DNA of 6,653 nucleotides, taken from the NCBI GenBank assembly GCA_007132145.1, contig SLPE01000092.1:1-6653 (forward strand), read 5' to 3'. Shown here piece after piece: positions 1 to 5,380 of this stretch. How positions within the stretch are numbered: position 1 is the stretch's first letter; every line of letters begins with the position of its first letter. A program made the position numbers and the translations under genes. The DNA comes from Candidatus Izemoplasma sp. (GTDB taxonomy: Bacteria > Bacillota_I > Bacilli_A > Izemoplasmatales > Izemoplasmataceae). The notes under the pieces were generated by a model. The model was not told where the DNA came from. It worked only from the letters and a program-made list of their open reading frames with translations, and did no database searches.

Positions 1-651
1 GAAGCGGCGGAAACGATGAACGCCCATGCCGCCAACGCCTTGCTCAAGTTTCTCGAAGAGCCGCATCCGGACATCTACGGAATCTTGTTGACCGACAACG
101 CGATGAAACTGTTGCCGACGATTCGCTCCCGTAGCCAACGTATCGCCTTCCACGCCCTTTCTCCCGGCGCGATTCTGAGTTTCCTCCATGAACAAGGGTA
201 TGACGCAGAAGACAGCCGTATCGCCGCTGCGCTCGCACAAACGACGACCGAAGCGCAACGGGTGTTGTCGATACCGGACTTCCACGATATCGTCGACGGC
301 TTGAAACGGTTGTATGGCGCACTCGCGGAGAAGAAAACGATGGTGCTCGCCTTCGAAGACATCGTCGGAGAGGTGTTGAACACGAGCGAGAACACGACAT
401 TGTTTCTCGATATGATGACGATCTATCACCGCGATCTCATCCGTTTCTCCCGGCATGGTCACAAACACGTCGTTTTCGAATCGGAGACGCCGTGTATCGA
501 AGAAATACTCGCATTCAAGACAGGCGCGATGTTGCGCGAGGAACTCGCGCGGATGCTCGCCTTCAAGGCGAAACGACATCAATACATCCATGAGCGACTC
601 GCCTTCGACAATCTCATGCTCATGCTCGAAAGAAGGACTGAAAATGCCTAA
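1..651 (+). CDS. holB: DNA polymerase III subunit delta prime, 3' part (5' end outside window)
   Basis: The frame is open from base 1, so the gene begins upstream and about 216 C-terminal codons are present; the ATG at 16 is internal. Delta prime is the non-ATPase wrench of the clamp loader that, with delta and tau/gamma, loads the beta sliding clamp at the replication fork. The fragment opens inside the AAA+ domain with AETMNAHAANALLKFLEEP, the strongly conserved helix after the Walker B strand in delta prime and gamma/tau. It is followed by GILLTDN and LLPTIRSRSQ, which match the sensor 1/SRC region (here SRS rather than SRC). The rest, from roughly residue 60 of the fragment, is helical and fits the collar domain. 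The last bases overlap ricT, as in Bacilli where holB precedes yaaT. DnaX can share the NALLKFLEEP motif, but the short C-terminus and the ricT neighbour favour holB. Confidence 0.94.
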   Translation, partial: EAAETMNAHAANALLKFLEEPHPDIYGILLTDNAMKLLPTIRSRSQRIAFHALSPGAILSFLHEQGYDAEDSRIAAALAQTTTEAQRVLSIPDFHDIVDGLKRLYGALAEKKTMVLAFEDIVGEVLNTSENTTLFLDMMTIYHRDLIRFSRHGHKHVVFESETPCIEEILAFKTGAMLREELARMLAFKAKRHQYIHERLAFDNLMLMLERRTENA

Positions 652-1477
652 GGAAGTCGTATCCGTACGATTCAAATCGGCCGGAAAGCGTTACTATTTC
701 GACCCGAAAAACATTCCGCTCGAACCCGGCGACAAAGTCGTCGTCGAAACGGTGCGGGGTATCGAAATCGGCGAAGTCGCCGAAGCGATCAAGACCGTGA
801 CCGACAAAGCGTTGATCGAGACCTTGAAACCTGTGATCCGTCAAGCGACGGAGAAAGACCTCAAGAAGGAACAACGCAACATCGAAGAAATCCCGACAGT
901 CATGAAGACGTGCGCCGAACTCGTGAAGAAACACGCACTCGAGATGAAACTCCTCGATGCCGAATACACGCTCGACCGCGCGAAACTCATCATCTACTTC
1001 ACCGCCGACGGCCGCATCGATTTCCGTGAACTCGTCAAGGACCTCGCCAACGCCTTCCGTGTACGCATCGAACTGCGACAAGTCGGCGCCCGCGACGGCG
1101 CGAAGTTTCTCGGCGGGGTCGGACCGTGTGGCTACATCCTCTGTTGCAACAGCTTCCTCGGCGAGTTCGAGGCGGTTTCGATCAAGATGGCGAAAAATCA
1201 GAATCTCGCCCTCAACCCCGCCAACATCTCGGGGTTATGCGGAAAACTCCTATGTTGCATCCGTTATGAAAACGAAACCTACAGCGTGTTCAGGAAGACG
1301 TTGCCCAAACCGAACACGAGGGTGAAGACGAAAGACGGAAGAGGCAAGGTCCTCACCGTCAACGTCATCGACCGGTTCGTCAAAGTCGCCTTGGACAACG
1401 ACACGATCCGCCATTACAAAGTCGACGACCTCCTCGAAATCGACGAGTACGACGGACCGAAAGTCAAGAAGGGATAG
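644..1477 (+). CDS. ricT: Regulatory iron-sulfur complex subunit RicT (YaaT, PSP1 domain)
   Basis: The product is 277 residues, close to the usual family length of about 275. In Bacillus subtilis RicT joins RicA (YmcA) and RicF (YlbF) in a cytoplasmic complex that carries iron-sulfur clusters and assists RNase Y in maturing certain mRNAs; it affects sporulation, competence and biofilm formation. The N-terminus VVSVRFKSAGKRYYFDP and GDKVVVETVRGIEIGEV are typical of PSP1 proteins. The diagnostic part is the pair of cysteine clusters GPCGYILCC (C162, C167, C168) and GLCGKLLCC (C199, C204, C205); C90 is a further cysteine. I chose the ATG at 644 because it starts at the family N-terminus, has an AAGAAGGA ribosome-binding site at 630-637, and overlaps holB by only 8 bases. 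The frame is open further upstream, but that part is arginine/serine-rich shadow of holB. Family identity is secure; the Ric role is inferred from Bacillus. Confidence 0.95.
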   Translation: MPKEVVSVRFKSAGKRYYFDPKNIPLEPGDKVVVETVRGIEIGEVAEAIKTVTDKALIETLKPVIRQATEKDLKKEQRNIEEIPTVMKTCAELVKKHALEMKLLDAEYTLDRAKLIIYFTADGRIDFRELVKDLANAFRVRIELRQVGARDGAKFLGGVGPCGYILCCNSFLGEFEAVSIKMAKNQNLALNPANISGLCGKLLCCIRYENETYSVFRKTLPKPNTRVKTKDGRGKVLTVNVIDRFVKVALDNDTIRHYKVDDLLEIDEYDGPKVKKG

Positions 1478-1482
1478 TCGAA

Positions 1483-1530
1483 ATGAACGAGGAGACATGC
1501 GTCGTGCGACGAAGAACGGTGGTGCGATGA
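1483..1530 (+). other. Possible 15-codon mini-ORF before rsmI
   Basis: An ATG at 1483 opens a 15-codon frame (MNEETCVVRRRTVVR) that stops with TGA at 1528-1530. That TGA overlaps the ATG at 1527 and abuts the ATG at 1530, both candidate rsmI starts. A purine-rich AAGAAGGG at 1467-1474, inside the end of ricT, sits 8 bases upstream of its ATG. It could couple translation of rsmI to ricT, or be chance. The peptide matches nothing I recognise and contains an arginine-rich stretch. There is no evidence that it is expressed. Confidence 0.2.
1489..1494 (+). promoter_or_regulatory. Shine-Dalgarno-like GAGGAG before rsmI
   Basis: GAGGAG is the only strong ribosome-binding sequence in the ricT-rsmI gap. 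It lies only 2 bases before the ATG at 1497 (4 bases if GAGG is the pairing core), which is close for efficient initiation, and 32 bases before the ATG at 1527. It therefore does not settle the rsmI start. If it is the working site, RsmI begins at 1497 with ten extra residues. Confidence 0.4.
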
Positions 1531-2393
1531 TGCGACAAAAGAGTTTTTCCTCACAACGGGGCGTGCTCTATCTGGTCGCGACGCCGATCGGAAACCTCGA
1601 CGACATGACTTTCCGTGCGGTAGAGACCTTGAAGGACGTCGACTTGATTTTGGCGGAAGACACCCGGACGAGTGCGGTGCTGTGTGAAAGATACGGCATC
1701 GAGACACCCCGTCAGAGTTATCACAGACATAACGAAAGAGAACGCGTCGCACACATCAGGACGATGCTCGATGAAGGTAAGCGCGTCGCGTTGATCAGCG
1801 ATGCCGGAACACCGCTCATCAGCGACCCGGGCGCCATCTTGGTCGAGGCGCTGCTCGAAGCGGGTCATCCCGTCATCGCCGTCCCCGGCGCAAACGCCGC
1901 TGTGACCGCCTTGAGTGCGAGCGGTCTCGACTGCACGAGATTCCTCTTTTACGGATTTCTGCCGCCGAAGGAAGGGCAACGCGAACAAGCGTTGCGCGCC
2001 CTTGCGGACCTCCCCTACACTCTCGTTTTCTACGAAGCCAAACATCGGATAGACAAAACGCTGTCGGCGATGCTTTCGGTTTTCGGGGACCGTGCCGTGA
2101 CCTTGGGGCGAGAGCTGACCAAGCGGCACGAGACCTATGTGCGGACGACGTTGTCGGCTTGTTCGGAAATCGAGGACATGAAAGGGGAAATCGTTATCGT
2201 TGTCGAAGGCGCGCGCTCGACGGATGTCCTCGGCAAGGATGACATCCTCGCACACATCGAGTTGTTGCTCGACGACGGATGGACGGAGATGGACGCGATC
2301 AAACGTGCGGCGAAAGAGAGAAACATGAAGAAGAACGACGTCTACATGGCGTTTCAACGACATAAAAAAGCGCAACGCGATTTCAAGGAGTGA
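1527..2393 (+). CDS. rsmI: 16S rRNA (cytidine-1402-2'-O)-methyltransferase RsmI
   Basis: This enzyme adds a 2'-O-methyl group to C1402 of 16S rRNA from S-adenosylmethionine, acting with RsmH to tune the decoding centre. From the ATG at 1527 the product is 288 residues, the usual size. The N-terminal half of the tetrapyrrole-methylase fold shows LVATPIGNLDDMT (17-28), AEDTR (43-47), ISDAGTPLISDPG (90-102) and VPGANAAVTALSASGL (119-134). FYGFLPPK (141-148), ELTKRHE (196-202) and KGEIVIVVEG (219-228) follow. A C-terminal helical segment, about 240-278 (GWTEMDAIKRAAKERNMKK), fits the small helix-turn-helix-like domain at the end of RsmI. I prefer 1527 (or 1530) because Bacilli homologues begin a few residues before QKSF; 1497 in the same frame has a stronger but closely spaced ribosome-binding site. 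It probably shares a transcript with ricT and metG. In B. subtilis the gene is called yabC. Confidence 0.96.
   Translation: MMRQKSFSSQRGVLYLVATPIGNLDDMTFRAVETLKDVDLILAEDTRTSAVLCERYGIETPRQSYHRHNERERVAHIRTMLDEGKRVALISDAGTPLISDPGAILVEALLEAGHPVIAVPGANAAVTALSASGLDCTRFLFYGFLPPKEGQREQALRALADLPYTLVFYEAKHRIDKTLSAMLSVFGDRAVTLGRELTKRHETYVRTTLSACSEIEDMKGEIVIVVEGARSTDVLGKDDILAHIELLLDDGWTEMDAIKRAAKERNMKKNDVYMAFQRHKKAQRDFKE
2385..2390 (+). promoter_or_regulatory. Ribosome-binding site of metG (decides a GTG start)
   Basis: AAGGAG lies inside the last codons of rsmI. It is 8 bases from the GTG at 2399, a normal distance, but only 2 bases from the ATG at 2393, and it overlaps the in-frame GTG at 2390. Spacing therefore favours GTG 2399. 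Confidence 0.75.
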
Positions 2394-2398
2394 TGACT

Positions 2399-4315
2399 GT
2401 GGCGAAAACCTTCTATGTGACGACCCCGATCTACTATCCGAGCGGAAAGCTCCATATAGGGAACACGTACACGACCGTTTTGTGCGATGCATTGAAACGG
2501 TACAAGGCCATGCGTGGATACGATACGTTCTATCTCACCGGGATGGACGAACACGGAAAGAAAATCGAAACCGTCGCCGCCGAGCGAGGACTTACAGCAT
2601 CGGAACACGTCGACGGGCTCGCCGAAGAGACGAGAGCCTTGTGGGACCGTTTGAACATCGGATACGACGATTTCATCCGGACGACGGAAAAAAGACACAA
2701 GAGCGTCGTTCAGAAGAATTTCGAAACCCTTCTGGAAAAAGGGGACATCTACCTCGGGACTTACCGGGGCAACTACTGCATGCCTTGCGAATCGTTCTAT
2801 ACGGACGCGCAACTGAACGAGGAAGGCGCGTGTCCGGATTGCGGACGGAAGACGACTGCGCTCGAGGAAGAGAGTTACTTCTTCAAATTGCAGAAATACG
2901 AGAAGAGATTGCTCGATTTCATCGAGGCGAATCCCGATTTCATAACGCCTGAAACCCGGAAGAACGAAGTCGTCGCCTTCATCGAACGCGGGTTGAACGA
3001 CCTCAGCGTTTCTCGGACGACGTTCGATTGGGGCATCAAAGTCGTATCGAATCCCAAACACGTCGTCTATGTATGGATCGACGCGTTGACGAACTACATC
3101 AGCGCTCTCGGATACGGCACCGAAGCCGACGGGAACTACGACAAATACTGGCTCGGCGATGAAGTGTTGCACGTCGTGGGCAAGGACATTCTCCGTTTTC
3201 ACGCCGTCTACTGGCCCGCGCTTTTGATGGCGCTCGACATCCCCGTGACTTTCAAACTGCACGCACACGGATTTTACATGATGAAAGATGGCAAGATGAG
3301 CAAATCGAAAGGCGCCGTCATCTATCCCGACGCCGTCTTGAAACGATACGGTCTCGACGAAGTGCGCTATTTCCTCCTTCGGGAAATTCCCTACGGCGGC
3401 GACGGCGTCTTCACACCTGAAGCGTTCATCGAGCGGATCAATTACGATCTCGCCAACGATTTCGGGAATCTCCTCAACCGGACGTTGACGATGATCAACA
3501 AGTATTTCGGAGGGTCCGTCAAACCTACCGGCGCCTCGACAAGTCATGATGAAGACCTTGTCTCGACGATCGCTTCCGTCAAGGACGGATACGTCCTAAA
3601 CATGGATGCGTTGAAACTGTCGCAGGCGCTCGCGGAAATCTGGCGGTTGATTTCGAGGTCGAACAAGTACATCGACGAGACGACGCCTTGGATGCTCGCC
3701 AAGGATGAAGAAAAGAAGGACACGCTTGAAAACGTGCTCTATCATCTTGCGGAGTCGCTCCGCACGATCGGCGTCCTCCTGAGGCCGGTCCTGCTTGAGG
3801 CGGCGCCTTCGTTGTTCGCACAACTCGGCGTACCGCAACACTTGCAGACCTTCGAGTCGCTCACCTTCGGCGCCGCGAAGAACTACACCGTCGTCAAGGA
3901 GCCGGTGCCGATGTTTCCCCGTCTTGACGTCGACGCGGAAGTCGAGGCCTTGCGCGCCATCATCGCCGGTGTCGAAAAGGAAACGGTCGAACGCGAAGCG
4001 GTCTCGATCGACGATTTCGACAAACTCGAGCTTCGTGTCGGTCTCGTCGTCGACTGTGAACCGCATCCGAACGCGGACAAACTCCTCGTTGTCGATGTCG
4101 ACATCGGCCACCGCACGATGCGCGTCGTCGCCGGCATCGCGAAACAGGTGTCCCCCAAGACCCTCAAAGGGAAGAAAGTCGTCGTCCTGACCAATCTTGA
4201 AGCTACGAAATTGCGGGGCGTCACGAGCGAAGGCATGTTGTTGGCGGGTTCGAACGAAGACACGCTCGAAGTCGTCACCGTCAAGGACCTCCGCCCCGGC
4301 GACATCGTGAAGTAG
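2399..4315 (+). CDS. metG: Methionyl-tRNA synthetase with C-terminal tRNA-binding domain
   Basis: MetRS charges initiator and elongator tRNA-Met with methionine in an ATP-dependent cytoplasmic reaction. From GTG 2399 the product is 638 residues. The class I Rossmann core opens with [17 protein letters not shown]; the ATP-binding HIGH motif at 19-22 reads HIGN. The connective domain carries one zinc knuckle, YCMPCESF and ACPDCG (C127, C130, C145, C148). [12 protein letters not shown] (222-233) and [18 protein letters not shown] (288-305, KMSKS at 299-303) complete the catalytic site. A helical anticodon-binding domain spans about 350-500. Residues about 537-638 form the EMAP/Trbp111-type OB fold ([36 protein letters not shown]), which in other bacteria binds tRNA and dimerises the enzyme. 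The GTG start is supported by ribosome-binding-site spacing and an [11 protein letters not shown]-terminus like homologues; the alternatives at 2390 and 2393 add two or three residues. It lies 5 bases after rsmI and is probably cotranscribed. Confidence 0.97.
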   Translation: MAKTFYVTTPIYYPSGKLHIGNTYTTVLCDALKRYKAMRGYDTFYLTGMDEHGKKIETVAAERGLTASEHVDGLAEETRALWDRLNIGYDDFIRTTEKRHKSVVQKNFETLLEKGDIYLGTYRGNYCMPCESFYTDAQLNEEGACPDCGRKTTALEEESYFFKLQKYEKRLLDFIEANPDFITPETRKNEVVAFIERGLNDLSVSRTTFDWGIKVVSNPKHVVYVWIDALTNYISALGYGTEADGNYDKYWLGDEVLHVVGKDILRFHAVYWPALLMALDIPVTFKLHAHGFYMMKDGKMSKSKGAVIYPDAVLKRYGLDEVRYFLLREIPYGGDGVFTPEAFIERINYDLANDFGNLLNRTLTMINKYFGGSVKPTGASTSHDEDLVSTIASVKDGYVLNMDALKLSQALAEIWRLISRSNKYIDETTPWMLAKDEEKKDTLENVLYHLAESLRTIGVLLRPVLLEAAPSLFAQLGVPQHLQTFESLTFGAAKNYTVVKEPVPMFPRLDVDAEVEALRAIIAGVEKETVEREAVSIDDFDKLELRVGLVVDCEPHPNADKLLVVDVDIGHRTMRVVAGIAKQVSPKTLKGKKVVVLTNLEATKLRGVTSEGMLLAGSNEDTLEVVTVKDLRPGDIVK

Positions 4316-4338
4316 TCGCAAAACCGCGCACAAAGTGT

Positions 4339-4367
4339 TTGACTTTTATCATCGATTAAGATATCAT
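4339..4367 (+). promoter_or_regulatory. Sigma-A type promoter of rplM-rpsI
   Basis: TTGACT at 4339-4344 and TATCAT at 4362-4367 are separated by 17 bases, each matching the housekeeping consensus at five of six positions. Transcription would start around 4374-4377. The surrounding bases are clearly more AT-rich than the coding sequence. This gives the ribosomal protein pair its own transcription, although metG has no visible terminator and read-through is possible. Confidence 0.75.
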
Positions 4368-4373
4368 ATAGAA

Positions 4374-4439
4374 CGGTACATTTTTCAAGACTCCCACAAA
4401 GCCCGCTATTCCACGAATCATCAGGAGGCTGAAACCCCC
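4374..4439 (+). promoter_or_regulatory. Candidate L13 leader (5' untranslated region of rplM)
   Basis: About 65 nt separate the predicted transcription start from the rplM ATG. Established knowledge: a putative autoregulatory L13 leader precedes rplM-rpsI in many low-GC Gram-positives. Visible here are small mutually exclusive pairings around the ribosome-binding site AGGAGG (4423-4428). AUUC (4408-4411) pairs with GAAU (4415-4418). AGCC (4400-4403) can pair with GGCU (4427-4430), and CUCC (4391-4394) with GGAG (4424-4427). UCAG (4421-4424) and CUGA (4429-4432) leave GAGG in the loop. Each stem is only four base pairs, so the structure is suggestive only. I could not test it against the known family model. 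Confidence 0.4.
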
Positions 4440-4874
4440 ATGAAAACACCCATGGCAAACAACGAAACCATTGAACGCAAATGGTATGTCGTCGACGCGC
4501 AAGGACAACGACTCGGACGCTTATCCACCGAAGTCGCGACGTTGTTGCGCGGCAAGCACAAACCCGTGTTCACTCCCCATGTCGACTGCGGTGACTACGT
4601 CATCGTAATCAATGCCAAAGGCATCGAACTCTCCGGCGACAAATGGGACAAGAAAATCTACTATTCGCATTCGCTGTTTCCCGGTGGACTCAAGAAGAGA
4701 ACCGCCAAGGACATGCATGACAAACATCCTGAGCGGATGGTGGAATCCGCGATCAAAGGCATGTTGCCCAAAGGCAAACTCGGCCGCAAGATGTTCAAGA
4801 AACTGTATGTATACGCCGATGCGGAACACCGCCAACAAGCGCAAAAACCCGAAACATTCGAGTTGAAAGGTTAG
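4440..4874 (+). CDS. rplM: 50S ribosomal protein L13
   Basis: L13 is an early-assembling protein of the large subunit that binds 23S rRNA. The product is 144 residues, the normal size. Recognisable blocks in order are [23 protein letters not shown], split here as [10 protein letters not shown] plus LGRLSTEVA near residues 11-33, then [47 protein letters not shown] and [17 protein letters not shown]. The ATG at 4440 is preferred: an AGGAGG sits 11 bases upstream and the N-terminus matches homologues. An in-frame ATG at 4452 ([11 protein letters not shown]) lies too far from that site, and the upstream extension to 4335 would run through the promoter and leader. rpsI follows after 11 bases, the standard L13-S9 pairing. 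Confidence 0.98.
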   Translation: MKTPMANNETIERKWYVVDAQGQRLGRLSTEVATLLRGKHKPVFTPHVDCGDYVIVINAKGIELSGDKWDKKIYYSHSLFPGGLKKRTAKDMHDKHPERMVESAIKGMLPKGKLGRKMFKKLYVYADAEHRQQAQKPETFELKG

Positions 4875-4885
4875 GAGGGAATACC

Positions 4886-5281
4886 ATGGCCAAAAAAGTG
4901 TCCTACAACGGGACCGGACGTCGCAAACGTTCGATCGCTCGCGTCATTTTGACACCCGGCTCCGGGAATTTCAAGATCAACGGGCGCGCGTTCGAAGACT
5001 ACATCCCTTCAGCCGCTACCCGCCTCGACGTTTTCCAACCGCTCGAGCTGACCGGAAACCAACAGGCTTTCGATATCGTCGTCAATGTCTACGGCGGCGG
5101 CATCACCGGTCAAGCGGGCGCGATCCGTCACGGCATCACCCGAGCCTTGCTCGAAGTCAATGCCGACTATCGCGGAAAACTCAAAGCCGCAGGGTTGATC
5201 ACCCGCGACCCGCGCGCGAAAGAACGGAAGAAGTACGGTTTGAAAAAAGCGCGCAGAGCGCCACAATTCAGTAAACGTTGA
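4886..5281 (+). CDS. rpsI: 30S ribosomal protein S9
   Basis: S9 belongs to the head of the small subunit; its C-terminal tail reaches the P site and touches the anticodon arm of the bound tRNA. The product is 131 residues, typical for bacteria. It begins [21 protein letters not shown], here residues 7-27, and contains [30 protein letters not shown] and [11 protein letters not shown]. It ends with [27 protein letters not shown]; the terminal SKR is the conserved P-site tail. AGGAGGG at 4873-4879 overlaps the rplM TAG and lies 6 bases from the ATG, so translation is likely coupled to rplM. An intrinsic terminator follows directly. Confidence 0.98.
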   Translation: MAKKVSYNGTGRRKRSIARVILTPGSGNFKINGRAFEDYIPSAATRLDVFQPLELTGNQQAFDIVVNVYGGGITGQAGAIRHGITRALLEVNADYRGKLKAAGLITRDPRAKERKKYGLKKARRAPQFSKR

Positions 5282-5288
5282 CATCCGG

Positions 5289-5314
5289 AAAAGCACATTT
5301 CGATGTGCTTTTTT
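5289..5314 (+). terminator. Rho-independent terminator after rpsI
   Basis: AAGCACAT (5291-5298) and ATGTGCTT (5303-5310) form a perfect 8-bp stem around a TTCG tetraloop, extendable to 10 bp through the flanking A and T tracts, with six T at 5309-5314. It starts 7 bases after the rpsI stop and separates the L13-S9 operon from gltX. The A-tract on the left could also let it work weakly in the reverse direction, but no converging gene is present. Confidence 0.92.
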
Positions 5315-5323
5315 CATGCTTGG

Positions 5324-5353
5324 TTGTAATTCGATGGGAAAACATACTATAAT
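5324..5353 (+). promoter_or_regulatory. Promoter of gltX
   Basis: A perfect TATAAT at 5348-5353 is preceded by TTGTAA at 5324-5329 (four of six -35 positions) with an 18-base spacer. Transcription would begin near 5360, leaving an untranslated leader of about 20 nt. That is too short for a T-box or other riboswitch, so no leader-based control of gltX is seen. The promoter begins just 10 bases after the rpsI terminator. Confidence 0.7.
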
Positions 5354-5380
5354 AATCACATGACAAAAGGAGGCAGGCCC

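Noticed and set aside
455..643. N-terminal extension of ricT by 63 codons
   Set aside because: Reads the holB sequence out of frame, is arginine/serine-rich, and the internal ATG at 644 has a good ribosome-binding site and the family N-terminus.
2354..3547. 397-codon open frame on the minus strand opposite metG
   Set aside because: It lies entirely antisense to a well-supported MetRS apart from its last few codons opposite the end of rsmI, has no recognisable motifs, and is explained by the scarcity of TTA, CTA and TCA codons in the real frame.
3596..4333. 245-codon minus-strand frame over the 3' half of metG
   Set aside because: Overlaps the MetRS C-terminal domain fully, with arginine/aspartate-rich low-complexity composition and no family resemblance.
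4316..4338. Terminator after metG
   Set aside because: No inverted repeat followed by a T-run is visible between the metG stop and the rplM promoter.
4335..4439. N-terminal extension of rplM from 4335
   Set aside because: Would translate through the predicted promoter and leader; the normal L13 N-terminus begins at 4440 after AGGAGG.
5315..5380. T-box riboswitch upstream of gltX
   Set aside because: Only about 20 nt lie between the predicted transcription start and the ATG, and no T-box sequence or antiterminator is present.
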